In this document: piece after piece, positions 7,710 to 16,779 of the stretch
Position numbering within the stretch: position 1 is the stretch's first letter
How the letters are laid out: every line of letters begins with the position of its first letter
Assembly: GCF_900115735.1 (NCBI RefSeq)
Contig: NZ_FOXO01000014.1
Location: 45,784 to 109,783, forward strand
Reading direction: 5' to 3'
Length of the DNA stretch: 64,000 nucleotides
Source of the DNA: Butyrivibrio proteoclasticus
GTDB lineage: Bacteria > Bacillota > Clostridia > Lachnospirales > Lachnospiraceae
Translations under genes and position numbers: made by a program
Notes under the pieces: model-generated
What the model saw: the letters and a program-made list of their open reading frames with translations, nothing else
What the model was told of the DNA's origin: nothing
Database searches by the model: none

Positions 7710-9827
7710 TCATGCCACGTGATGGATAAAATCCCCAAAATGATGGTGCTCATGGTGAACTGCCTCAACCCCCTTCATGCCGAAGGTTGTCTTAACAATG
7801 AGCCAGTCAAAGAGCATGTACATCGCAGGCAGTACCAAAAGAACTGTGAACATACTGATGATTGCTCCTCTTGCCATCAGGTTACAGAGTGAACCGATCA
7901 TATCAATACTTGAAATAAGTCCAACTCCGAATGTTGCTGCAAAGAATGAAAGAGCGCTGACAATTACTGATTTCATACTTGTTGAAAGAGCTATCAACGT
8001 TGCCTCTTTCTTGTCATGTCCGTTCTTTCTCTCATTGAGGTATCTTGTTGTCATAAGGATTGCATAGTCAACTGTTGCTCCCAGCTGAATGGTTCCGATT
8101 ACGACTGATGAGATGAAAGGAATTGTTGTCTTTGTATAGAACGGAAGTCCCATGTTAACAAAGATAGCAAACTCAATTACCGCAACAAGTATAAATGGAA
8201 GTGATACAGACTTAAGAACGAAGGCTATGATCAGGAATACAAGTCCGATTGAAACTGTATTAACTACGTTGAAATCATGATTTGTAATATTGATCAGATC
8301 CTTTGTACAAGGCGCCTCACCAACTACCATAGCCTTTGGATCATAGCTCTTTACAATCTTGTCCACCTGAGTGATCTGAGCATTGATCTCGTCAGAAGCT
8401 ATCTTGTAATCAGTTGTTAAAAGAACCATCTTCCATTCATCGCTTTCGAGCTTATCAAGTGCATCCTCAGGAATGAACTCCCTTGGAAGTGCAGGTCCTA
8501 TAAGTGAATCTGTGCCGAGTACTGCAAGGATCCCGTCTGTATTCTTCAGCTCTTTTATCATCTGGTTCATGGATGCTGAATCCAGGTTCTTATCAACAAG
8601 AAGCATGTACGCTGAATTCATCTCAAACTTCTCATCAACTTCGTTGGCACCCTGAACGCTCTCAAGGCTGTCTGGCAAAGTCTGTGTCAGGTCATAATAA
8701 ACACTTGTGTGATTATTTCCGTAAATTGCCGGATACAAAAGAACAAGAAATATAGCAAGGAAAGCAAGGTAATGCTTTGCAATAAACTTTGGAATTCTGT
8801 TAAACTCCGGCATCAAAGGCTTATGCTTTGTCTTTTGAATGAGGTTGTCAAAGACAAGGATCATACTTGGAAGGATTGTTACGCATCCGATAACACCAAA
8901 TATAACGCCCTTAGCCATTACAATTCCCAGGTCAAGTCCAAGTGTAAAGCTCATGAACATAAGTGCTATAAAACCTGCAACTGTCGTTATTGAGCTTCCA
9001 AGAACTGATGTGAAGGTCGCTGAAATAGCGTTTGCCATTGCATCCTTTTTGTCATCATTTCTTTCAAGCTCTTCCTGGTAGCTGTGCCACAGGAATATTG
9101 AATAGTCAAGTGTAACTCCCAGCTGAAGTACTGCACTCAGTGACTGGGTGATAAAAGAAATCTCTCCTTTAAAGACGTTGGTACCCATGTTGTAAACGAT
9201 TGCCATTCCAATACTTAAAAGGAAGAAAAGAGGTATCAGATAGGAATCCATTGTCAGTGAAAGAACTATCACTGCAAGAAGTACTGCGATTCCTACATAT
9301 ATAGGTGTCTCTTTTTCTGCCATGTTCTTGGTATCTGTTACGATGGCGCTCATGCCACTCATAAAGCACTGCTTGTCGGAAATCTTTCTGATGTCCTCAA
9401 TGGCCTGCATTGTTCCGTCTGATGATGTTCCTTCATCAAATACAACGAACATCATTGTGGCGTCATCGCTATTAAAGGCATCGTAGACTTCTGTCGGAAG
9501 CATCTCCATTGGAACTGACAAGTCCATTACGGAGTCGTACCAGATCACATCTGCAACGTGGTCCACATTTTCGATTTTTGATTTAAGATTTGCAACATCT
9601 TTTTCCTCCATGCCCTCAGCTACATATAAGACAAAAGAGCCTGTTCCAAACTGATCAAGAAGAATATCCTGACCTTTCATGGTTTCTATATCCTTAGGTA
9701 AATAAGTAAGGATATCGTAGTTGACTCTTGTGTTAAAGTAACCGATTGCGGACGGAACAAGAAGTGCTATTGCCACTATCAGTATAACATATCTCAGCTT
9801 TACAATTAAATGTGAAAGCTTATTCAT
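7710..9827 (-). CDS. MMPL/RND-family exporter
   Basis: A 705-residue membrane protein with the two-fold repeat of MMPL-type RND transporters. Each half has one N-terminal helix (near residues 10-30 and 350-370), a large extracellular loop, and a bundle of five helices (near 175-320 and 525-690). The motif around GVTLDYSIFLWHSY and its partner GATVDYAILMTTRY match the helix-4 regions that carry the proton-relay Asp in this family. Such proteins export lipids or hydrophobic drugs by proton motive force. The TetR gene is divergent and the heptad-repeat lipoprotein lies downstream in the same operon. Ribosome binding site GGGAGG. The cargo is not predictable; the extreme C-terminus is His-rich. 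Confidence 0.88.
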   Translation of the reverse strand: MNKLSHLIVKLRYVILIVAIALLVPSAIGYFNTRVNYDILTYLPKDIETMKGQDILLDQFGTGSFVLYVAEGMEEKDVANLKSKIENVDHVADVIWYDSVMDLSVPMEMLPTEVYDAFNSDDATMMFVVFDEGTSSDGTMQAIEDIRKISDKQCFMSGMSAIVTDTKNMAEKETPIYVGIAVLLAVIVLSLTMDSYLIPLFFLLSIGMAIVYNMGTNVFKGEISFITQSLSAVLQLGVTLDYSIFLWHSYQEELERNDDKKDAMANAISATFTSVLGSSITTVAGFIALMFMSFTLGLDLGIVMAKGVIFGVIGCVTILPSMILVFDNLIQKTKHKPLMPEFNRIPKFIAKHYLAFLAIFLVLLYPAIYGNNHTSVYYDLTQTLPDSLESVQGANEVDEKFEMNSAYMLLVDKNLDSASMNQMIKELKNTDGILAVLGTDSLIGPALPREFIPEDALDKLESDEWKMVLLTTDYKIASDEINAQITQVDKIVKSYDPKAMVVGEAPCTKDLINITNHDFNVVNTVSIGLVFLIIAFVLKSVSLPFILVAVIEFAIFVNMGLPFYTKTTIPFISSVVIGTIQLGATVDYAILMTTRYLNERKNGHDKKEATLIALSTSMKSVIVSALSFFAATFGVGLISSIDMIGSLCNLMARGAIISMFTVLLVLPAMYMLFDWLIVKTTFGMKGVEAVHHEHHHFGDFIHHVA

Positions 9828-9895
9828 AACAAACTGCCTCCCTTTTCGTTTAATAATTTTTATTTCAAGCGGAACTATTATTTAAGAAATAGTTT

Positions 9896-9955
9896 ATTGA
9901 CCGCTAGTCATTTTTTATATATTATGGTATAACATGAATATGACCATCGGTCAAT
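9896..9955. promoter_or_regulatory. Two TetR-type operators in the divergent promoter region
   Basis: ATTGACCGCTAGTCAT (9896-9911) and ATGACCATCGGTCAAT (9940-9955) share the dyad ATTGACCG/CGGTCAAT. They lie between the exporter and TetR start codons and flank a TATGGTATAA sequence that may be a -10 region. Control by the adjacent TetR protein is inferred. Confidence 0.65.
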
Positions 9956-10079
9956 ATTTTTTAGATAAAAATTTTATTAAGTATTCCATTGCCGTTTAAA
10001 TGAGGCATTAATAGCCGAATTTATGCAGATTGCAGCGTGGAATGCCATATGTTAGAATTAGTGAAACGAGGATATAAAA

Positions 10080-10685
10080 ATGGGAAAAGCAGCAGATAAT
10101 AAGAAATTAAAAATGGAAAATCTTCTCAATACTTCCTTTGAACTTTTCACTTCACAGGGAATAAACAAGACTTCCATTTCAGATATCGTTAATAAGGCAG
10201 GAGTTGCCAAGGGAACCTTCTATCTATATTTTAAGGATAAATATGATATAAGGAACAGACTCATCGCCCACAAATCAAGTCAACTCTTTATGAAAGCCTA
10301 TGAGGCTCTCGGAGATGCCGGAATTGAAGGCTTTGAAGACAGACTTATATTTATAATGGACTATGTTTTAGATGAGCTCGAAGCCAACAAGGGACTTCTT
10401 GCTTTCATATATAAAGACCTTTCATGGGCAGTATTCAAAAAAGCCCTCACTACACCTACAAACAGTGAGGACATTGATTTTGGAGAAGTATACAGGAAAA
10501 TGATTGAAGAGTCCGAGCTTGAATTTCAAGACCCGGAAGTAATGCTCTTTCTTATAATAGAACTGGTTGGTTCAACCGGCTACAGCTCCATAATGTATAA
10601 TGATCCTGTATCCCTTAATGACCTTAAGCCACATCTTGAAAAAACAGTTAGAAATATCATAGAAACTCATACCGTAAAACATTAA
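10080..10685 (+). CDS. TetR/AcrR-family transcriptional regulator
   Basis: A 201-residue protein with an N-terminal TetR helix-turn-helix: FTSQGINKTSISDIVNKAG followed by VAKGTFYLYFKDKYD, at residues 20-60. The rest is helical and should form the ligand-binding and dimerisation domain. It is divergent from the MMPL exporter with two matching operator-like dyads between them, so it most likely represses the exporter operon and itself, and is relieved by the exported compound. A GAGG ribosome binding site lies upstream of the ATG. A repeat element follows the stop codon. Confidence 0.88.
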   Translation: MGKAADNKKLKMENLLNTSFELFTSQGINKTSISDIVNKAGVAKGTFYLYFKDKYDIRNRLIAHKSSQLFMKAYEALGDAGIEGFEDRLIFIMDYVLDELEANKGLLAFIYKDLSWAVFKKALTTPTNSEDIDFGEVYRKMIEESELEFQDPEVMLFLIIELVGSTGYSSIMYNDPVSLNDLKPHLEKTVRNIIETHTVKH

Positions 10686-10689
10686 AAAA

Positions 10690-10900
10690 GGAAAGCCAGG
10701 GGGACGGTTAATTTGACTAATGATGACTTCTTGAACTAAATTTCAGAAATACGCATATACTGCGGATTTCGTGAGAATATGAGTGAAGAGTCAGCCAAGC
10801 CTCATCGACGAAGTCGATTTAAAATGGCTTGGTTGATGCATTCTTAAAATTTTAATTTAAGAATGCATAATAAGTCAAATTAACCGTCCCCGCTGACTTC
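10690..10900. repeat. Multi-hairpin repeat with GGGGACGG inverted ends, copy 1
   Basis: The outer arms GGGGACGGTTAATTTGACT (10700-10718) and its complement (10873-10891) are perfect over 19 bp. Inside are an AAATACGCA/TGCGGATTT hairpin, a GCCAAGCC/GGCTTGG stem enclosing TCGAC/GTCGA, and a GCATTCTTAAA/TTTAAGAATGC hairpin. The inner part recurs inverted at about 24199-24333, with paired changes in the last stem (CATTCTTGAAT/ATTCAAGAATG there). It lies between two convergent genes. The ends resemble the GGGGACGGTT-type REP-like repeats known in Clostridia; that link is from memory. Confidence 0.75.
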
Positions 10901-10908
10901 CCTGAAGT

Positions 10909-13230
10909 TTATCCCAGTACTTCCAATATCGCATCCTTCATCTTTTCAGAAATATCAAGCATGCGTATGCTTTCCACAGATTGAAGCTCTCCTCTAAGAT
11001 AAGCATCATATATTCTCTGTTTCTGGTCATAGCTGAATTTACATCTCTTAAGGAAATCAAACAGATCCTTTTGAGTGTCATTGCGGCCAGGAGTCACGTT
11101 TTCTATGACAAACTCTGCACCCTCAGATGTTTCAACACCATCAATTTCCACATAGACCTGCCCTGTTTTTTCGTCACGGTCATATCCTTCAACCGGATTT
11201 GCACCGCACAGAACAAGCTTATAGTTTCTCTTTTCAGGTAAAAGAGCTGTTTTGCCCGTTGCTGCATATATCCTTACCACAAGCCTTCCAGTTGCCTTAT
11301 CATAGTGCTGGCTTATTTTAGTAAAGCCTCCGTTGTCGTTCATATACTCATTGGTATTACCATCATCTTCGTAAAGAGTGTACTCACCATCTGCACCAAT
11401 TCCAAGATAAACTGTTAGTTTTGAAGGAAGATTATTCACATCCTCATCAATGTCTGTGGACATTGGAACGATGCCTCCGGCCTTTATAAGCACAGGCATC
11501 TGCTCGATCGGCCTGTAGAGCTTTCTCATCTTCTCGCCTTCGTAAACTCTTCCATTAAAGATATCAATCCATCTTCCCTTAGGAATAAAGCTCAAAACTT
11601 CTCCCATCATAAGCTCATCGTCAAGCTTTGAGGTAATAGGGAAAACAATAAGCTCACTTCCAAAATAGTAGCCGTTTCTTGAATGGTATGCCCCCTCTGA
11701 ATCAGGACTGTTGTAGTAAAGAGGCTGCATGAGAGGCTCGTCGTTTCTGTACGCCTCATAATTTGCAGTGTACAGATAAGGTATCATTTTGTGCCTTAGT
11801 CTCATGAAATCATCCACTATGCTGCGCATAGGCTCCGGAAGGTTCCAGGGCTCTTTGAAAAAGAACGGATTGCATGAACTGTGAAGTCTCATGATCGGCG
11901 AAAATACGCCGAACTGCACCCATCTGCAGGTTCTCTCGCAGTCCTCTTCTCCGTGCATATGTCCACCTATGTCATGGCTCCACCAGCCATATCCGACATT
12001 TGATGCGGTTGAAGTAAAGAATGGCTGAATATCAAGGCTTATCCAGGTAGCACAGGTATCACCTGAAAAACCGATTGGATATCTATGGCTTCCTATTCCT
12101 GCAAAGCGGGAGAATATCATAGCTCTTTTCCCGCGGCGAAGCTGATCTAAGTAGTGATAGTGGTTGAGGATCCAGAGAGGATCTACACTTCCTGACTTTG
12201 CCTTAGTGCCCTGCTGCCAGTCTATCCACCAGAAGTCAACGCCATCCTCTTCATAAGGCTGCATTACCTCTTCGAAATAGGCATCTACAAAGTTCTTGTC
12301 CATGAGGTCAAAATCAACAGCTTTTTTGGTCGCAGGATCAATTCCCATTCGCCTTGCCACTTTGTCATACATAACCTCAAAAGCTCTGATGCCATCAGCC
12401 GGATGAAGATTTAATGTAACAGCTTTTCCTCTTTTATGAAGTTCTTTTAAAAATCTCCTGTAATCCGGAAAATACTCTTCATTCCATGTATAACCGGTCC
12501 AACCGCTTCCATACTCACTGCCTACGTCGGTCAAATGCCAGTCCATATCTATAACAGCAACCGTGATCGGAACATTTTCTTTTTCAAAGCGGTCCATCAG
12601 CTCAAGATAGCTTTTTTCTGTGTACTTTTCATACTTGCTCCACCAGTTGCCAAGTGCATACCTTGGGATCATTGGTGCTTTGCCGCACAAATAGTAAAAG
12701 TCCTTTAAAGCTTCTTTAAATCTCTTTCCATATCCCCAAAAATAAATATCTTTTTCTGGATTTTGTCTGTCAAAAATCTCCTCCCCAGAAAGTTCGCAGC
12801 TCTCTCCATCGTCGAACCATGCGTATCCCTCTCTTGAAAAAAGACCTTTCTCATAAAGAACTACTCCGTTGGTCTCATCAAGAGTTCTCACAGTTCCAAA
12901 AAGATTCCATCCATTTTCTCCATAGTTCCAGACAATTTCGTTATCCAAAAGCTTTATCTTAAGCCCTCTGGGAGAAAAAGCTCTTTTGTCATAACATACT
13001 TCAAGCCTTTTCGTCCTAAATAACAATTTGTCTTCTTCGTCGCAGATAATATCCACATCCACCTGTGGAAAATCCCTGTTTAAAACTACCTGTGTTGCAT
13101 TGTCTGTAAAATGTCCGTTTTCCTCATATTCCAGACGGAGCAAGCTCTCCGTCAAAACACTGATACGAAAGCTTGCTCCCTGAATTATGTTTTCTTTCGG
13201 ACAAATGGGTTTAAACTCATATGTCTTCAC
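10909..13230 (-). CDS. GH31 alpha-glycosidase (alpha-glucosidase or alpha-xylosidase)
   Basis: A 773-residue GH31 enzyme with no signal peptide, so it should hydrolyse imported oligosaccharides. An N-terminal beta-sandwich is followed by the barrel starting near RYALGNWWSKY. The nucleophile lies in WWIDWQQG near residue 337 and the acid/base Asp in FSGDTCATW near 391. Proximal and distal beta domains and an extra helical tail of about 60 residues follow. The gene is last in a run with an ABC importer (solute-binding protein and two permeases) under a YesM/YesN-type system, so its substrate is probably what that importer brings in. I chose the GTG start 9 nt after AAGAGG. A TTG three codons earlier is less likely because it abuts the ribosome binding site. 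Confidence 0.88.
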   Translation of the reverse strand: MKTYEFKPICPKENIIQGASFRISVLTESLLRLEYEENGHFTDNATQVVLNRDFPQVDVDIICDEEDKLLFRTKRLEVCYDKRAFSPRGLKIKLLDNEIVWNYGENGWNLFGTVRTLDETNGVVLYEKGLFSREGYAWFDDGESCELSGEEIFDRQNPEKDIYFWGYGKRFKEALKDFYYLCGKAPMIPRYALGNWWSKYEKYTEKSYLELMDRFEKENVPITVAVIDMDWHLTDVGSEYGSGWTGYTWNEEYFPDYRRFLKELHKRGKAVTLNLHPADGIRAFEVMYDKVARRMGIDPATKKAVDFDLMDKNFVDAYFEEVMQPYEEDGVDFWWIDWQQGTKAKSGSVDPLWILNHYHYLDQLRRGKRAMIFSRFAGIGSHRYPIGFSGDTCATWISLDIQPFFTSTASNVGYGWWSHDIGGHMHGEEDCERTCRWVQFGVFSPIMRLHSSCNPFFFKEPWNLPEPMRSIVDDFMRLRHKMIPYLYTANYEAYRNDEPLMQPLYYNSPDSEGAYHSRNGYYFGSELIVFPITSKLDDELMMGEVLSFIPKGRWIDIFNGRVYEGEKMRKLYRPIEQMPVLIKAGGIVPMSTDIDEDVNNLPSKLTVYLGIGADGEYTLYEDDGNTNEYMNDNGGFTKISQHYDKATGRLVVRIYAATGKTALLPEKRNYKLVLCGANPVEGYDRDEKTGQVYVEIDGVETSEGAEFVIENVTPGRNDTQKDLFDFLKRCKFSYDQKQRIYDAYLRGELQSVESIRMLDISEKMKDAILEVLG

Positions 13231-13260
13231 TAAAAACAACCTCTTATATCCTAAATTAAA

Positions 13261-14859
13261 TTACTTGTTTGAATTGTATGTATTATAAGCATCCTGCTGG
13301 ATCTTGATGAAATCGTTATATCCCATTGTCTCCAATGTTCCGATATAATTATCCCACTGCTCATTTATGCCGCCCTCTGTAACCCATGTTGCCTGATTTG
13401 ATGCAACATATGCGTCAAGATCAGTGAAAAGAGTTGCAAGTGTGCTAAGCTGGTCATTTGTATAACTTACGTTAGGGAATGCTTCTTTTGCGAACTTGCT
13501 AAGTTCCTTATCAAGTGCAAGCTTGGAAGCATCACCGTTTTCAGCAGCGTACTTTACTTTGTCGTTAAATCCGTCAGCAACATACTTTGGTCCAAAGTCT
13601 CTAAGTGACTGGATCCATGCAAATGTATCAGCTGAGTTTCCATCCTGTGGCTCAAGTATTGTGTATGTGCCATCTGCTTCCTTTTCAACACCGATTCCAA
13701 AAGAACCATAGAAATTCTGGATTGATGCATCTTCTGTGTAGAACTTATCTACCCATGCAAGAAGTGGACCAGGGTTTTCGCAGGCAGAAGTTACAACGAA
13801 CTCATATCTGCTGTAATTCCAGTGCTCAGGGTCTGATGAGATGTACTTTTCTCCATCAGGACCGGCAAGTGCAGGAAGTGCTACGTACTCTCCGGCATTT
13901 GCACCAAATGTTGCATCTGCTGTCCAGCCCGGAGCTACACCGATGATAGGTGTCTCATTCATAAGCTTTGCATCACGCATTGAAGTATCTTCTGTGAAAA
14001 GCTCAGGATCAATAAGTCCCTTTTCAAAGCACTCATGCATCCATTCAACGCCTTTTTTGTATCCTTCAGTCACAGGAAGATATACAGGCTCACCGTTCTG
14101 GATAGCCATCATGTATGTTCCATCTGCGCCGAGTGTTGTTCCAAATGGAAGGCAGAAGAACATAACTGAATCAGCATAGCCCTGTCCGAAAGGAATCTCA
14201 TCGTTAGGATCCCCATTTCCGTTGGCATCGTTTTCCTTGAAGGCTACAAGAACCTTCTCAAACTCTTCATAAGTCTGTGGTACTTCAAGTCCCAGATTAT
14301 CAAGCCATTTCTTGTTGATAAACATCTGGTTTGCTACAGTTGGTCTGCAAGGCTTTTTGGATGGAAGTCCATAGATATGTCCGTCTACAGAAGTAGCAAG
14401 AGCCTTCATTGTAGGATCACTTTCAATGATGCTCTTAAAGTTTGGCATATACTCATCAATATAATCGTCAAGAGCTATGAATGATCCTGTGTTTGTAAGG
14501 ACATCTGATTCTGAGAAACAAATTGCCCCCATAAATGCGTCAGGAAGATCTCCTCCTGCTAAAAGAACTGCTTTTTTGTCACCCCAGTCTGAATTAAGGA
14601 TAGTATCCCACTTTACAGATATTCCGGCTTCACCTGCTGCCTGATCAGGGAATCCTGTGTGGTAATCCTCTCCCCAATCAGCCCATCTTACTGTTGCTAC
14701 CTCGTAAGAAGCTGCATTGGCACCTGCTCCCTGTTCTGCTACCGCAGCTGCTGTGGTAGTACTGTCAGATGTTGTTGCTGTTTCAGCCGCCTGGCCACAG
14801 CCCGCGAGCATAGTTGTCAGTGCCAGTGCTCCCGCTACCAAATTAAACTTTCTTCGCAT
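13261..14859 (-). CDS. ABC sugar importer, extracellular solute-binding lipoprotein (LplA type)
   Basis: A 532-residue lipoprotein with the signal MRRKFNLVAGALALTTMLAGC, so it is lipid-anchored outside the cell. The mature part has the length and features of the large family-1 binding proteins that serve LplB/LplC permeases, including YEEFEKVLVAFKENDANGNG and a PSKKPCRPTVANQMFINKKW segment typical of this group. It lies 30 bp upstream of the GH31 gene and just after the two permease genes. No ATPase gene is present here, as is usual for this subfamily, which shares an MsmK-type ATPase encoded elsewhere. Substrate probably an alpha-linked oligosaccharide, inferred from the GH31 neighbour. Confidence 0.88.
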   Translation of the reverse strand: MRRKFNLVAGALALTTMLAGCGQAAETATTSDSTTTAAAVAEQGAGANAASYEVATVRWADWGEDYHTGFPDQAAGEAGISVKWDTILNSDWGDKKAVLLAGGDLPDAFMGAICFSESDVLTNTGSFIALDDYIDEYMPNFKSIIESDPTMKALATSVDGHIYGLPSKKPCRPTVANQMFINKKWLDNLGLEVPQTYEEFEKVLVAFKENDANGNGDPNDEIPFGQGYADSVMFFCLPFGTTLGADGTYMMAIQNGEPVYLPVTEGYKKGVEWMHECFEKGLIDPELFTEDTSMRDAKLMNETPIIGVAPGWTADATFGANAGEYVALPALAGPDGEKYISSDPEHWNYSRYEFVVTSACENPGPLLAWVDKFYTEDASIQNFYGSFGIGVEKEADGTYTILEPQDGNSADTFAWIQSLRDFGPKYVADGFNDKVKYAAENGDASKLALDKELSKFAKEAFPNVSYTNDQLSTLATLFTDLDAYVASNQATWVTEGGINEQWDNYIGTLETMGYNDFIKIQQDAYNTYNSNK

Positions 14860-14894
14860 TATTTTTCTCCTTCTCTAAAAATATTTTATACTAT

Positions 14895-15782
14895 TTATCC
14901 CTTTACTGCTCCTATCATTACGCCCTGATTGAAGTACTTTTGCAGGAAAGGGTAAAGAGCCATGATTGGCAATGTTGAAACCACAATTGATGCGTATTTC
15001 ATCATGTCTGAAAGCTGTCGCAGCTCCTGAGCCATAGTGCCTGTAGCCGCTCCAAGAAGTGACTCATTGGAAATAAGGATTCTCCTAAGTAAAAGCTGCA
15101 GTGGAATCAGATTCTCGTTTTGCAGATAAATAAGTGCATTGAACCAGGAATTCCAAAGGCCTACTGCTGTCCACAGACCTACGACCGCAATTACCGCTTT
15201 TGAAAGAGGAACTGCAAACTGCACGAAATACCTTATAGTGCTGCAGCCGTCTATCTGCGCTGCCTCCCAAAGTGATTCGGGAAGTGAATTCTGGAAAAAG
15301 GTCCTTGCCACGATTATGTTGTAAGTGGATACCGCAAATGGAACTACCATAACGAGGAAATTATCCAGGAGGCCAAACTGCTTAACTACCAAATATGTAG
15401 GGATCAGGCCACCGCCTACAAACATGGGTATCAGGTAAAAGACATTTATTATCTTTCTACCAGGCAGGTCTTTTCTTGACATGGCATAGCCGGCAGTAAT
15501 ATTAACCAGTAGAGCAACCAGTGTGCCGGAAATGGTATATATTATGGTGTTCCAATAGCTTTTCCAGATCTGCTTCTGTTCAAAAAGCTTTTGGTATCCC
15601 CTTACATCTACAGTCTTTGGCCACAGCCACACCTTGCCGTTTGCCACATCCGCAGGATTGCTAAAAGAGGCAATGATGACAAACCAAAGCGGATAAATAA
15701 CAGCAATTATCATGAGCACTGCTATCAGATGAAATATGATATTTACTAAAACGTCCTGTGAAAACTTTTTCTTTTTTACCAT
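14895..15782 (-). CDS. ABC sugar importer permease (LplC/YtcP type)
   Basis: A 295-residue permease with about six transmembrane helices. The inner-membrane ATPase-contact loop is seen as EAAQIDGCSTIRYFVQFAVP, near residues 180-200. It ends in the QKYFNQGVMIGAVKG tail characteristic of this half of the pair. It follows the other permease by 15 bp with a GGGAGG ribosome binding site, so the two are co-transcribed and should form a heterodimer with the solute-binding protein encoded next. Confidence 0.9.
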   Translation of the reverse strand: MVKKKKFSQDVLVNIIFHLIAVLMIIAVIYPLWFVIIASFSNPADVANGKVWLWPKTVDVRGYQKLFEQKQIWKSYWNTIIYTISGTLVALLVNITAGYAMSRKDLPGRKIINVFYLIPMFVGGGLIPTYLVVKQFGLLDNFLVMVVPFAVSTYNIIVARTFFQNSLPESLWEAAQIDGCSTIRYFVQFAVPLSKAVIAVVGLWTAVGLWNSWFNALIYLQNENLIPLQLLLRRILISNESLLGAATGTMAQELRQLSDMMKYASIVVSTLPIMALYPFLQKYFNQGVMIGAVKG

Positions 15783-15797
15783 TTCTACCTCCCAATA

Positions 15798-16706
15798 TCA
15801 GAACAGGCTGCTGTCCGTAAGCTTTTTGGCCATCAGATTTACCAGCACTAACACGATCACATTAACTACCGTATTGAAAAGACCTATTGCAGTAGACAGA
15901 CTGTACTGCATACTCTGCATACCCATTTTGTAAACATAGGTTGAAATGATCTCACTGCTCATGATGTTCTGAACATTTTGGAGCAGGAATACCTTTTCAA
16001 AGCCTATTCCCAGTATGCTTCCGGCCCTCATGATAAGAAGTACCATTGCTGTTGGCATGATCATGGGAATATCTATGTACTTTATCTTCTGAAGTGTGCT
16101 GGCCCCATCCACTGTTGCCGCCTCATAATACGTGGGATCAATTCCCGCGAGTGCTGCAAGGTAAATGATGCTGTCCCAACCAAGGTGCTGCCATATGTCG
16201 CTCCATACGTACACATGCTTAAATCCTGCAGCACTTGACATTACATTTGGAAATTCATGTCCCAGGAGTTTAAAGAGATTTGCAAAAAGTCCGCTGCTTG
16301 GTGAAAGGAAGATCAGAATAAGTCCGCACATTACCATGGTTGAGATAAAATGTGGCAGATAGGTTATAACCTGGAATACTTTCTTAAAGCACTTCGTCTT
16401 CATCTGATTACACATAAGTGCAAGAAGTATTGGAAGCGGAAATCCTACAAGTATACTGTACAAACTCAAAACCAGCGTATTTTTAATGGTCACTGCAAAT
16501 TGATATGATCTGAAATACTGCATGAAATTTTTCATTCCCACAAAGGGACTTTTCAGAATTCCAAGAGCAGGTGAATAGTTTTGAAATGCTATCACTATTC
16601 CGACCATCGGAAGATATGCAAAACAAAATAGCAGTACTGCTGATGGTAAAAGAAGTAAATACAACTGATAGTATTTTTTTATGTTCCCCAAAATTTTATT
16701 CTTCAT
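15798..16706 (-). CDS. ABC sugar importer permease (LplB/YteP type)
   Basis: A 302-residue permease, first gene of the importer operon. It begins with a helix in YLLLLPSAVLLFCFAYLPMVG, then LALNCN-like segments and the EAA loop YYEAATVDGASTLQKIKYID near residues 195-215. Six membrane helices are predicted by eye. It is divergent from the histidine kinase gene at 16780, with only 73 bp between the start codons; that gap must carry both promoters and probably the response-regulator binding site. ATAGCACT occurs twice there (about 16763 and 16784). Confidence 0.9.
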   Translation of the reverse strand: MKNKILGNIKKYYQLYLLLLPSAVLLFCFAYLPMVGIVIAFQNYSPALGILKSPFVGMKNFMQYFRSYQFAVTIKNTLVLSLYSILVGFPLPILLALMCNQMKTKCFKKVFQVITYLPHFISTMVMCGLILIFLSPSSGLFANLFKLLGHEFPNVMSSAAGFKHVYVWSDIWQHLGWDSIIYLAALAGIDPTYYEAATVDGASTLQKIKYIDIPMIMPTAMVLLIMRAGSILGIGFEKVFLLQNVQNIMSSEIISTYVYKMGMQSMQYSLSTAIGLFNTVVNVIVLVLVNLMAKKLTDSSLF

Positions 16707-16779
16707 TTTTTGTTCTCCTTGATTTCATGTTCTAAATCTTAAAGATTTTAAAAAACAAAAAATAGCACTATTCAGTTTT

